Below are positions 53,010 to 61,838 of a stretch of DNA of 64,000 nucleotides, one piece after another. Source of the stretch: Verrucomicrobiia bacterium. Lineage in GTDB: Bacteria; Verrucomicrobiota; Verrucomicrobiia; Limisphaerales; JADLHS01. Positions within the stretch are counted from its first letter, which is position 1. Every line of letters begins with the position of its first letter. The DNA lies in contig JAHCLO010000016.1 in assembly GCA_026125285.1 (NCBI GenBank), forward strand, positions 1 to 64,000, given 5' to 3'. The position numbers and the translations under genes were made by a program. Under the pieces are notes generated by a model that was not told the origin of the DNA, did not search any database, and was given only the letters and a program-made list of their open reading frames with translations.

Positions 53010-54821
53010 TTAGGGGGCGTCGCGGCTGGCGCTGACTTGGTAGTAGCCCGCGCCGTCGGCCGGGATGTTGAGCGAATGAGTAATGGGCCCCCCCGTTCCG
53101 GGCAGGGATTCAATCGGCTCGAAGTTTGCGTCGAGCGACGGGGCGAACAGGATTTCGTAGGTCACGCCTATTTCAGAGTTGAACACGAGATTCAATGACC
53201 CGGGAGAACCCTGGCTCAATTGCAGCACCGGTCGGACGGGTGGCAACGGACCTTCTGGACAGAAGTCCCACTCGTACATCGCAAGCGCCACCAGCGGGAG
53301 GTCGGCTGCCGTCAAGGTCGTGTTCGCGTCGGTCGCGGTGATGGCGAGGTTGAGCGGCGTCGGTACCGTCGGCGGCAGGATGGCCTCGCGCGTGGCGGGC
53401 GTGAGTTGAAACGCCGTTGGCGTGAACAGTTCGCAATCCCGCGCGGGAGTCATGATGGCGGTGTCCATTGAGAACACCTGCATGATGCCGCCGTTGACTA
53501 TGCTGACGGTATAGAGCAGGCTCTGGGTGGCGGGATCGAGCGAAATCCGCGTCGTCTCCGCGCCGCCCTGCAAGCCGATCAATTGCGGGTTCTCCAGGTT
53601 GCCGTCCACCTTGAGCAAGTGACCGCTTCTGGCATTGGTGATGCCACCGCTTTCCACGGCGAAATAGGCGTGGGTGCCGTCCCAGCCCCCGAATTCGCCG
53701 ATGAGGACCTCTCGATTGGTGATGACCAGGTCGGCTTGCGCAAGAATGTCGCCCGTGTCGCCATCAATCCGCATCAGACCGAGGAAACTGCCCTCCAGAT
53801 TGAGATTGAATTCGTTGAACGCGCCCGCGGGAGTGCCTCCGGTAAGCCAGATATTTTCACCGTCGTAAACCGGATTGCGTCCCAGGATGAAAATGTGAGT
53901 GACCGGAATGAATCCGTGGATGATCCGCACCCAGGCCAGCGAACCGTCGGAGTTGAGTTTGATCATGAAAGTGGCCCCGTCGGGATATCCGGTAAGGCGC
54001 GGGATTGCGGTCGTAAATAACGTGGAACCGTCCGCCCCGATGGAAGGCGGGATTTCACCCGGCCCGCCCAACGCCTTGGCCCAGCGAACCGAGCCGTCAT
54101 TGTTTAGGCAGAGCAAATTATTCGGGCTGACCTGCAAGAGAAAACCGCTCAAGTCGGGCAGACGGTGCAGCCAGAGGTCGGGCAGCCCAAACTCGCTGGT
54201 AGGATTAAGGCCGGAATAATCCTTGTCCGCCAGCTTCGTGCCCTGCTCATCGAACAACATCACGTTGACATCGCCCCCGAGATGTTGCGCCACCCCAATG
54301 ACGTCGCCGGGATACCGGTCAATGGACATGAGGTGGGAACTCTCGGCCAGCGGATTCGCCAGCACCGCTCGCAGATCAAACTCATGGCCGAAGCGCTTGG
54401 CAAGCGTTCGGCCGTTGTAGATGCCAATCCGGCCTTTTCCGTCAAGCGTGTAGGCGGCGAACAAATTGTCCAAGTCCGCCAGAGGCAGCACGCGTTGATG
54501 CCGAGACCTGATGCCCCCACTATTGGTGCCGCCGTCGAGATACGCGGCCCATTGCAGTTCGCCGAGATGATTGAACCGCGCGCCGGTGGCAGTGGTTTGC
54601 CCCGAATTGAATCCCCGGATGTCGGAAACCCCACTGAATTCAAAGCCCAGACTGAAATCGTCGGTGAACAACTGCTTGATGGTCGGGTCCTGTAGCGTCG
54701 GCAGAGCGGGATCCAACGCTTTGGACCAGGGAATGGCCGCCTCACCAGGCTTGGTGAGCAGCACACAGAGGGCGAGGGCGAACGAAACCTTCGAGACGGG
54801 GGAGACGATTGTTTGAAACAT
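53010..54821 (-). CDS. Secreted beta-propeller-like protein
   Basis: A 603-residue exported protein with signal peptide (VSFALALCVLLTKPGEAA). The body has repeated beta-strand units with DGS and GD motifs (LNNDGSVRWAKALGG, KLNSDGSLAWVRIIHG, LMRIDGDTGDILAQAD) that resemble PQQ-like or SBBP propeller blades, about residues 80-440. The end is a linker and a short module GVTYEILFAPSLDANFEPIESLPGTGG...AGYYQVSASRDAP, similar to the end module of other proteins here. No catalytic motif is evident. The start at 54821 gives the signal peptide. Stands alone and is divergent from rnr. Confidence 0.72.
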   Translation of the reverse strand: MFQTIVSPVSKVSFALALCVLLTKPGEAAIPWSKALDPALPTLQDPTIKQLFTDDFSLGFEFSGVSDIRGFNSGQTTATGARFNHLGELQWAAYLDGGTNSGGIRSRHQRVLPLADLDNLFAAYTLDGKGRIGIYNGRTLAKRFGHEFDLRAVLANPLAESSHLMSIDRYPGDVIGVAQHLGGDVNVMLFDEQGTKLADKDYSGLNPTSEFGLPDLWLHRLPDLSGFLLQVSPNNLLCLNNDGSVRWAKALGGPGEIPPSIGADGSTLFTTAIPRLTGYPDGATFMIKLNSDGSLAWVRIIHGFIPVTHIFILGRNPVYDGENIWLTGGTPAGAFNEFNLNLEGSFLGLMRIDGDTGDILAQADLVITNREVLIGEFGGWDGTHAYFAVESGGITNARSGHLLKVDGNLENPQLIGLQGGAETTRISLDPATQSLLYTVSIVNGGIMQVFSMDTAIMTPARDCELFTPTAFQLTPATREAILPPTVPTPLNLAITATDANTTLTAADLPLVALAMYEWDFCPEGPLPPVRPVLQLSQGSPGSLNLVFNSEIGVTYEILFAPSLDANFEPIESLPGTGGPITHSLNIPADGAGYYQVSASRDAP

Positions 54822-55176
54822 GACGCATAGAGGAATGAATGGTTAACACAGATTTTTTCTACGGGATGGCCTACCGTAGTTCCTGATGGAAGATGTCGCA
54901 AGCGAAAGCTCAAACAAATTACTGCGGCTGAAGTTGTCAGTGGAGAACAGTCGCGCGCCGGGCTTTTCAGGGCGCTCGCACAGCACATTCCCGTCGTCGG
55001 TTATCAAATGATTCCGACTGTTGCTTTGAAGGATACATCGAACGTCGCGATGCTCCAAGTGGCTGCAACAGGTGGTGCTGGTCAAATCCGCGGCTTACGG
55101 CATACTATGGCGTGACCGTGAGGTGAGTTTGTCCGTTGCCTGTCCGGTATTATTGTCAGTGGCGAAAACCCGATTC
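54822..55176. other. Intergenic region between the propeller-like gene and rnr
   Basis: About 355 nt. No gene, repeat or RNA was recognised. It should hold divergent promoters. The open frame upstream of the RNase R start is not supported because the family begins MKDQIIRLL at 55177. Confidence 0.45.
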
Positions 55177-57405
55177 ATGAAAGATCAGATCATCCGATTG
55201 TTGGGCCAGAAGAATTATGTTCCATTGGCCGCTGAAAACCTGCGGCGGCATTTGCGGGTGCCGCCAGAACGCCTGCGGGAGTTCGACCAGACTTTGCGCA
55301 CACTGGAGCAGACCGGTCAGGTCGCCCGCATCAAGGGCAATCGCTACGTCCGGCCCCGCGAGGCGGATTTGATTCCAGGCCGCATCCGGATGAACCGGCA
55401 GGGCAAGGGCTTTCTCCAGCCGGACGATCCGGGGATCAAGGAAATCGCCGTGCCCGAAAGCGCCACCGGCACCGCCCTGCATGAGGACCGCGTGCTGGTG
55501 CGGCGCGACGTTCGACCCAAGGGCTTGCGCCGCGACGCCGCCGAACCGGGCACGGGCGCGGTGGTGCGGGTGTTGCAACGTCGTCGCACGCAAATCGTCG
55601 GCACGTTGCAGCGCAGCCGGCAGTTTCTCTACGTCATTCCCGATGACCCGCGCATTCCGCACGACGTCTATGTGCCGGAACCGCGCGACGTGGGCCGTCC
55701 GACGCGCGTGGGCGACAAGGTGGTGGTCGAGCTGCGCGAATGGCAATCGCGCCACACGAATCCCGAAGGGGAAATCGTCGAGGTGCTCGGCGCGCCGGAT
55801 GCCGAAGGGGTGGACATGCTCTCGGTGCTGCGCCAGTACGATTTGCCACTGCATTTTCCGAAGCCGGTTCTGCACGAAGCGCGCGGCATCGGGACGACGG
55901 TTCACGCTCGCGATCTCGCGGGCCGGGTGGACTGCCGGCGCCATCGGGTCATCACCATTGATCCGGACGACGCGAAGGATTTCGACGACGCGTTTTGCCT
56001 GGAACGTGTCGGACACGACCAATGGCGGTTGTGGGTTCACATCGCCGACGTGTCGCATTACGTGAAGCCCGGCACGGCGCTGGACGCCGAGGCGCGGAAG
56101 CGCGGCAACTCGACTTACCTCGTGGATCGCGTCATCCCGATGCTGCCGGAGGCGTTGAGCAACGAACTGTGCTCGCTCAAACCGAACGTGGACCGCCTGA
56201 CCAGGTGCGTCGAATTTCTTGTCACCAACGATGGGCGCGTGCTAAATACGAAATGTTATTCGGCGGTGGTTCATTCGCAACGGCGTTTCACTTACGGCGA
56301 AGTGCTGGAGATTCTCCAACGCAAACCCACGCCCGACCCCATCGAGCAAATGCTGCATCAAGCGCACGAACTGGCCCAGCGCATCCGGCGGCGGCGTTTC
56401 CACGCCGGCTCGCTGGATCTGGATTTTCCCGAGACGAAGATCCGCCTGGACGACCGCGGCCGCATCTCGCGCATCGAGAAAGTGGAGAACGACGTTTCGC
56501 ACCAGTTGATCGAAGAATTCATGCTGCTCGCGAATGAGGCGGTGGCGGCGCGATTGATGAACCAGCGGAAGCCGGCGGTTTACCGGGTTCACGAGTCGCC
56601 GGACGCGAAACGCTTGCAGGAATATCGCGAGGAAGTGTTGAGCCACAACGTGCCTTGTGGAAATCTAAGTCATCCTGCCGAGGTGCAGAAATTGTTGGCC
56701 CGCCTCAACGGTCTGCCCATCGGCCAGGCGCTCAAGATCGGATTCCTCAAATCGCTGATGCGTGCGCGTTACGCGGTCGAGCCGCTCGGCCACTATGGTC
56801 TGGCCAAGAAGAAATACACCCACTTCACCTCGCCCATCCGCCGCTACGCCGACCTGGTGGTGCATCGCGCGCTCTTCGAGAAGAATCACGGTTCATACTC
56901 CGCGCTCAAGGAAACCGCCGAGCACATTTCCGTCACCGAACGCAATTCCGCCGACGCCGAACGCGATAGCAAGGACGTGAAGCTGTTTGCCTTTCTGAAC
57001 GCGCAGTTGAAGTCCGGCCACCCGGAACGGTATCCCGCGCTCGTGACCGACGTGCGCAATTTTGGTTTCTTCGTGGACGTGCCGGGACTGGCGATGAGCG
57101 GGCTGGTGCCGTTGTCCACGGTCGAGGACGACTTCTTCACATTTGACGCCGCGCGCAATCACCTGGTGGGACGCCGCACCCGGCGCATCATCCGGCTGGG
57201 GGACAAGGTCACGGTACAGGTGGCCAAGGTGGACAGCTTCAAGAAGCAGGTGGATTTCCGGCTGGCGGTTGAGGATAAATCGGCTGGCTCACGAACACCG
57301 GCTTCACCCCGGACAACTTCCCATCACGCCGCACCGTCCAGCCGCCCAAGGTCGGTTGGCAGGCGGCAGCCACAGCGATTCGGCAATCGCAAGGGAAACC
57401 GATAA
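55177..57405 (+). CDS. rnr: Ribonuclease R
   Basis: A 742-residue exoribonuclease of the RNB family, which degrades structured RNA from the 3' end. N-terminal winged-helix (residues about 1-65: KDQIIRLLGQKNYVPLAAENLRR), two cold-shock-like domains (about 70-220), and RNB catalytic domain with RVITIDPDDAKDFDDAFCLER (acidic metal-binding residues) and HIADVSHYVKPGTALDAEARKRGNSTYL. The C-terminal S1 domain is near residues 620-710 (YPALVTDVRNFGFFVDVPG). The tail is short and basic. Start is by family alignment; a frame from 55072 adds 35 residues. Confidence 0.96.
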   Translation: MKDQIIRLLGQKNYVPLAAENLRRHLRVPPERLREFDQTLRTLEQTGQVARIKGNRYVRPREADLIPGRIRMNRQGKGFLQPDDPGIKEIAVPESATGTALHEDRVLVRRDVRPKGLRRDAAEPGTGAVVRVLQRRRTQIVGTLQRSRQFLYVIPDDPRIPHDVYVPEPRDVGRPTRVGDKVVVELREWQSRHTNPEGEIVEVLGAPDAEGVDMLSVLRQYDLPLHFPKPVLHEARGIGTTVHARDLAGRVDCRRHRVITIDPDDAKDFDDAFCLERVGHDQWRLWVHIADVSHYVKPGTALDAEARKRGNSTYLVDRVIPMLPEALSNELCSLKPNVDRLTRCVEFLVTNDGRVLNTKCYSAVVHSQRRFTYGEVLEILQRKPTPDPIEQMLHQAHELAQRIRRRRFHAGSLDLDFPETKIRLDDRGRISRIEKVENDVSHQLIEEFMLLANEAVAARLMNQRKPAVYRVHESPDAKRLQEYREEVLSHNVPCGNLSHPAEVQKLLARLNGLPIGQALKIGFLKSLMRARYAVEPLGHYGLAKKKYTHFTSPIRRYADLVVHRALFEKNHGSYSALKETAEHISVTERNSADAERDSKDVKLFAFLNAQLKSGHPERYPALVTDVRNFGFFVDVPGLAMSGLVPLSTVEDDFFTFDAARNHLVGRRTRRIIRLGDKVTVQVAKVDSFKKQVDFRLAVEDKSAGSRTPASPRTTSHHAAPSSRPRSVGRRQPQRFGNRKGNR

Positions 57406-57459
57406 TTTCGTCGGGAACTTGGAAAATCTTTGTCGGATTTCGTCCGGGGCGGGTGTTTA

Positions 57460-59106
57460 ATGGGTGAGATGGGCGAGAGGACCGATGCCGAATTGCTCCG
57501 CGACTACGCCGAACACGGCCACGAAGCCGCCTTCCGCGAACTCGTCACGCGCTACACCGATCTGGTCTATTCCGCCGCGTTGCGGCAGTTGGAATCCGCC
57601 GACCTCGCCTGCGACATCACCCAGGGCGTCTTTCTGGACCTCGCCCGCAAGGCCCGTCCGGTCAGCGAACGACTGGCGGGGCACAACTCGCTGGCGGGCT
57701 GGCTGCATCGCAGCACGCGTTACGCGGTGCTCAATCACTTGCGCGACACCCGGCGTCGCGTTGCCAACGAAAGGCAGGCCATGGAACAACTTCTCCACAA
57801 CGCCGAATCTTCCGTGGACTGGGAACAAATCCGTCCGGCGCTCGACGAAGCCCTCGACAGCCTCGGCGACGAAGACCGCGAAGCCCTGTTGCTCCGTTAT
57901 TTCAAGAACCAGAACCTGCGCACCGTCGGCGCCGCGCTCGGCGTGAGCGATGATGCCGCGCAAAAACGCGTGAGCCGCGCCGTGGAGCGATTGCGGGAAT
58001 TCTTCGCCAAACGCGGCGTCACCGCCGGCGCAAGCGGACTCGCCGTCGTCATCTCCGCCAACGCTGTGCAAACCGCGCCGGCAAATTTGGTCCTTACCAT
58101 TTCCACCGCTGCCGCGCTGACCGGAACCACCATTGCCACCACCACAACTATCACCGCCACCAAAGCCCTCGCCATGACTGCACTTCAGAAAACCCTCGTC
58201 ACTGCCACGGTCGCCGTCCTGGCCGGAGCGGGAATCTACGAAGCCCGCCAAGCTTCGCAACTGCGCGAACAAGTTCAGACGCTCCAGCAACAGCAAGCGA
58301 CGTTGGCCGGTCAATTCCAACAATTGCATAGTGAACGCGACGATGCGACAAATCGACTGGCAGCCTTGAGCCAGGACAATGAGCGGCTGAACCAAAACAC
58401 CACCGAACTACTCAAGCTGCGAGGAAGGGTTGGCCTGCTCCGGCGAGAACTTGCAGATGCCAATCACTTGCTTGGCTTTTCCAATGAGTTGGCAAGAAGC
58501 TGGACGATCGGACAAACAAAATGGCCCAATGACTGGAGGAATGCTGGCTTGAGTTCGCCGGAAGCGGCGTTTGAAACCTATCAATGGGCGGCCGCGAATA
58601 GCGACTTTCAGACCATGAGGCAATGTTTGATCTTCGACTATGGGACGAACACGGAGTCGCCTCCACAATTGTTTGCAAACAGGAAAGTGCGATCTGAACT
58701 CGCTGGAATCAGCCACGGTTTGACTGGGGGCATTCGCCTCTATTCCGTGGTGCAATGGAGTGATGATAGAGCTGGCATCGAGATCGAGAAGATGGAGCGC
58801 CGAGGCGTCGACGCGGTTCGCCCGGGCATCAACGGCACAGAGGATCACTATTTCAAGTTATCGGATCCAGCGGAATGGGATTTGAGAAAGGACACCGTGA
58901 ATCTTTTAAAAGTTGATGGCGAATGGAAGGTCATCACCGAGAATACACCTGGTTATGTGAACCTTACCCCCGATGATGAAGATTCTGGTGCTGTGGCCGA
59001 GCTGATGATGAAAATGGGACCTAACGAGCTTGAACAACTAAAAACCAAAGTGCCGTTGCGAACTTTACGCGCGTATGAAGCATTGAAGGCAAAAGGTTCG
59101 CCGTGA
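57460..59106 (+). CDS. ECF sigma factor with membrane anchor and coiled-coil extension
   Basis: A 548-residue protein. Residues 1-185 are an ECF sigma factor: region 2 (AAFRELVTRYTDLVYSAALRQL, LACDITQGVFLDLARKA, LAGWLHRSTRYAVLNHLRDTRRR) and region 4 (LRTVGAALGVSDDAAQKRVSRAVERLREFF). An Ala/Thr-rich stretch (about 200-245) leads to a transmembrane helix (about 245-260), a long coiled coil (about 263-335, rich in Gln, Leu and Glu), and a C-terminal domain that may bind ligand (about 345-548, with EAAFETYQWAAANSDFQTMRQC). The membrane anchor would place the sensor outside. It follows rnr by 54 nt but is probably a separate unit. Start at 57460 is by the family pattern. Confidence 0.83.
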   Translation: MGEMGERTDAELLRDYAEHGHEAAFRELVTRYTDLVYSAALRQLESADLACDITQGVFLDLARKARPVSERLAGHNSLAGWLHRSTRYAVLNHLRDTRRRVANERQAMEQLLHNAESSVDWEQIRPALDEALDSLGDEDREALLLRYFKNQNLRTVGAALGVSDDAAQKRVSRAVERLREFFAKRGVTAGASGLAVVISANAVQTAPANLVLTISTAAALTGTTIATTTTITATKALAMTALQKTLVTATVAVLAGAGIYEARQASQLREQVQTLQQQQATLAGQFQQLHSERDDATNRLAALSQDNERLNQNTTELLKLRGRVGLLRRELADANHLLGFSNELARSWTIGQTKWPNDWRNAGLSSPEAAFETYQWAAANSDFQTMRQCLIFDYGTNTESPPQLFANRKVRSELAGISHGLTGGIRLYSVVQWSDDRAGIEIEKMERRGVDAVRPGINGTEDHYFKLSDPAEWDLRKDTVNLLKVDGEWKVITENTPGYVNLTPDDEDSGAVAELMMKMGPNELEQLKTKVPLRTLRAYEALKAKGSP

Positions 59107-59564
59107 TCGCAAGTGATTTTCGCGGTATTCGGAAATGAGTAAGGCCCGGGGGCTGTGTCTGAAAGACCAGCCGTAGCACACCGCCTGAAACCAGCGCAAC
59201 AGAACCTTTCATACCCTTACCGTTTGTTACGCGCTGCGACTGGTGTTGCGCACACAGTCGCTCCTTACGCATCAAGTCTTCGGCGGCCCAGGCGGCGTTG
59301 CCGCCACGGCCTTCACCTTCAGCTCGATGTGCAGGTCGCGGAGTTGTTTTGGCTCAGTTGTAGCGGCAGGCATCCTTGCCAGTCGTAAAGCCGGGCTTCC
59401 CGGCCCGGCGGAAAAAACCTCTCGCAAGACCCAGCGCATGAAACATGTTCCAGCGCCACTCGCAATCCACACTCTTTCCGGGCGGCAGGATGCCGCCCTC
59501 TACGTCGGGCAGGGATGCCTGACGCTACGCTGCCGGCGTTGACCATCCCAAGCCATCCGGCTAA
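59107..59564. other. Intergenic region with a palindromic repeat cluster
   Basis: About 458 nt between the sigma gene and the next gene. Its centre holds the repeat described at 59361-59527. No gene is credible here. Confidence 0.5.
59361..59527. repeat. Composite REP-like inverted repeat
   Basis: Outer arms 59361-59380 (TAGCGGCAGGCATCCTTGCC) and 59508-59527 (GGCAGGGATGCCTGACGCTA) match as inverted copies at 18 of 20 positions. Inside are shorter palindromes such as GGGCGGCA/TGCCGCCC. The arm sequence resembles the palindrome inside purD at 61557-61622 (CAGGCAT...TTGCC). It looks like a mobile palindromic element without its own gene. Confidence 0.65.
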
Positions 59565-59903
59565 GTGGCCAGCGTGAATCACAAGTTGATAGACGATATC
59601 AGCCTTGAGTTAGGCCGTCGCACTGCGGCGCGGTTGCGGCAGCAGCCCCGGTTGCTCCAACTTGCTCACGACAACTTGACGCGTTGGTCCCAGCAAAATG
59701 CCAGTGTTCCGACACTGCTCCGCTGCTACGCCGAATGGCGGGGACTGCTAGATCAACCACTGGAGGAAATCTGCGCTTTATTGACTTCCGAAAGCGAAGA
59801 CGGACAACGCCTCCGCCAAAACTCTCCGTTCGCGGGTGTTCTAAGCGCGCGCGAGGTCTGGGAAATCAAACGGCTGGTTCGTCATGCAGCGGCCACAACT
59901 TGA
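59565..59903 (+). CDS. Hypothetical protein upstream of the DUF6036 gene
   Basis: A 112-residue protein starting with GTG (a further GTG lies at 59574). It is helical and has conserved-looking segments LGRRTAARLRQQPRLLQLAHDNLTRW, YAEWRGLLDQPLEEICALLT and QNSPFAGVLSAREVWEIKRLVR. Similar proteins are often found directly before DUF6036 genes, so it is probably the first gene of that two-gene unit. The overlap with the next ATG is 20 nt. It may be an antitoxin-like partner; this is inference. I do not know its function. Confidence 0.65.
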   Translation: MASVNHKLIDDISLELGRRTAARLRQQPRLLQLAHDNLTRWSQQNASVPTLLRCYAEWRGLLDQPLEEICALLTSESEDGQRLRQNSPFAGVLSAREVWEIKRLVRHAAATT

Positions 59904-60404
59904 GCACATCATCCGTGCCGCGGCCGGTATCACCGGTGCGACGGAGATAGTGGTTATCGGTAGCCAGTCGGTGCTGGGACAGTTTCCAGATGCCCCGACC
60001 GAACTGCTGGTTTCCATTGAAGCGGACGTATTCACCTTTCGCGACCCAACTGATGCCGAACTCATTGATGGCTCAATTGGCGAAGGATCGCCCTTTCATC
60101 AAACATTCGGTTACTATGCCCACGGCGTCGCTGCGGACACGGCCGTTCTGCCTCCTGGCTGGAAGGACCGACTCATCCGCGTGGAGAACGCAAACACCGG
60201 GAGTGGTTGTGGCTTGTGTCTGGAAGCACATGATCTCGCGGTGGCAAAGCTCGCCGCGGGAAGAGTGAAAGACCTTGATTTGTCGCCGGGATGCTGCGTG
60301 GCAAAGTCGTGGATTTTCAGACAATCTGGACGCGCCTCAGTCAGTGTCCGTTGTCCGCGGAACACCTCGAGGTTGCGATTGCCCGCCTCACGCGCATCCG
60401 CTGA
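59884..60404 (+). pseudogene. DUF6036 nucleotidyltransferase-like gene with a frameshift
   Basis: The ATG at 59884 starts a DUF6036 protein: QLEHIIRAAAGITGATEIVVIGSQSVLGQFPDAPTELLVSIEADVF, GEGSPFHQTFGYYAHGVAADTAVLPPGWKDRLIRVEN and CLEAHDLAVAKLAAGRVKDLD. Just after, at about 60278-60281, a GATTT run seems to have lost one T. Reading one base over restores DF VAGMLRGKVVDFQTIW and RLSQCPLSAEHLEVAIARLT, ending at TGA 60402-60404, directly before the end of purD on the other strand. In the original frame the ORF would run on into purD. The frameshift could be a real mutation or a sequencing error. DUF6036 proteins are related to MNT/AbiEii nucleotidyltransferases. Confidence 0.75.
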
Positions 60405-60405
60405 A

Positions 60406-61743
60406 TCAACTCAGCGCCTTCGCCGCGATGTCGCGCCGGAAGTGCGCGCCTTCAAATTGGATGCATTCCACCGCAGCGTAGGCGGCAGCTTGCGCGGCGC
60501 GTAAGTCCTTGCCGAGCGCCGTCACACCGAGGACGCGACCGCCGTTCGTGACGATTCGTCCGTCCTTCAATGCCGTCCCCGCATGGAACACCTTCGTATC
60601 CGGCAACGCGTTCACTGCCTCGATTCCGGTAATGGCTTTCCCTTTCGGATAACTGCCGGGATACCCGCCACTGGCCATCACCACGCAGACACTCGCCAGG
60701 GGATTCCATTTCAATTCGTGCCGGTCCAGCGTGCCGCTCACGCTTGCCTCCAGCAATTCGACGAGATCGTTTTCCAGGCGCGTGAGATAAACCTGCGTCT
60801 CCGGATCACCAAAGCGCGCGTTGAATTCCAGAACCTTTGGCCCTTGCTTCGTCAGCATGATGCCTGGATATAGGATGCCGCGATAATCAATCCCTTCCGC
60901 CGCGCAGCCACGCATGAAAGGGTCGAGAATGTTCTTAGCCGCGTCGGCCAGTTGCTCCTCGGTCAGGAACGGCGTGGGTGAATACGTGCCCATGCCGCCA
61001 GTGTTGAGGCCCCGGTCGCCATCAAGCGCACGCTTGTGATCCTGTGACGTGGGGAAGAACTTTGCAGTCCGGCCATCGCACAGGGCGTGCAATGAAATCT
61101 CGACACCCTCCAGGAATTCCTGGATTACCACCCGCGCGCCCGCGGCGCCAAAGGCCTTGCCCACCATGATCTCATCCACGGCGCGCCCGGCTTCGACCGC
61201 GTTGCTGCACATCAACACCCCTTTGCCCAGCGCCAGACCGTCGGCCTTTACAACACAGCGGCCGAGCGACGCGGCGAATTTCTTCGCGGTGGCCGCGTCC
61301 TCGAATGTCCCGGCGGCGGCCGTCGGGATGCCATAATTCTCCATGAACCTCTGCGAGAAAACTTTGGAGGACTCAAACTGGGCCGCTTTCTGGTTTGGCC
61401 CCCAAATCCGCAGGCCGTGTTTCTGAAACAAATCCACGATGCCCAGCGCGAGCGGATTGTCGGGGCCGACCACGGTCAGGTCGGCTTGCTTTTCCTGCGC
61501 GAACGCGAGTAGGCCGGGCAGATCTTCCGCACCGATATTGACGCATTCCACTCGATTAGTGGGCCAGGCATCTTGCCTGTCAACTGGCGACCCACCAGAC
61601 AGGCGGGACGCCTGTCCCACTACCTCCTGCGCGATGCCTGCATTGCCGGGCGCACACCACAACTGTGTGGCGTGTGGCGATTGTGCCAGCTTCCACACCA
61701 GCGCGTGTTCGCGTCCGCCGGAACCGATGACCAAGATCTTCAT
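60406..61743 (-). CDS. purD: Phosphoribosylamine-glycine ligase (GARS) with in-frame insertion
   Basis: A 445-residue ATP-grasp enzyme that makes glycinamide ribonucleotide in purine synthesis. Normal features: MKILVIGSGGREHALVWKLAQSP start, DLTVVGPDNPLALGIVDLF, KADGLALGKGVLM, VVIQEFLEGVEISLHALCDG, GGMGTYSPTPFL, RFGDPETQVYLTRLE. Residues about 42-63 (VGQASRLSGGSPVDRQDAWP..) are not part of the family. They are encoded by a palindromic repeat inserted in frame near the N-terminus, between IAQE and ECVNI. The enzyme is likely still active because the insertion is in a surface loop region, but this is untested. Start at 61743 by the family. clpB lies 95 nt upstream. Confidence 0.93.
   Translation of the reverse strand: MKILVIGSGGREHALVWKLAQSPHATQLWCAPGNAGIAQEVVGQASRLSGGSPVDRQDAWPTNRVECVNIGAEDLPGLLAFAQEKQADLTVVGPDNPLALGIVDLFQKHGLRIWGPNQKAAQFESSKVFSQRFMENYGIPTAAAGTFEDAATAKKFAASLGRCVVKADGLALGKGVLMCSNAVEAGRAVDEIMVGKAFGAAGARVVIQEFLEGVEISLHALCDGRTAKFFPTSQDHKRALDGDRGLNTGGMGTYSPTPFLTEEQLADAAKNILDPFMRGCAAEGIDYRGILYPGIMLTKQGPKVLEFNARFGDPETQVYLTRLENDLVELLEASVSGTLDRHELKWNPLASVCVVMASGGYPGSYPKGKAITGIEAVNALPDTKVFHAGTALKDGRIVTNGGRVLGVTALGKDLRAAQAAAYAAVECIQFEGAHFRRDIAAKALS
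61557..61622. repeat. Palindromic repeat inside purD coding sequence
   Basis: A 66-nt palindrome inside the purD gene: outer arms 61557-61581 and 61598-61622 match as inverted copies at about 21 of 25 positions around a 16-nt centre. 66 nt is 22 codons, so the frame of purD is kept. The encoded peptide GQASRLS...DRQDAWPT is foreign to PurD. The arms resemble the intergenic element at 59361-59527. Confidence 0.85.
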
Positions 61744-61838
61744 GTTTATGCCCGCGCAGATTACGTCGGCCGGTGGGACATAGAAAGTGCAGATGCGCCC
61801 TTGGCGACAACTCAAGTCCTTCTCTGCTTTTGCCGGCG

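Noticed and set aside
59884..60504. A 206-codon version of the DUF6036 gene running on into purD
   Set aside because: After residue about 132 the product loses family similarity and becomes Arg/Ser-rich, while the neighbouring frame restores it. The extension is a frameshift artefact.
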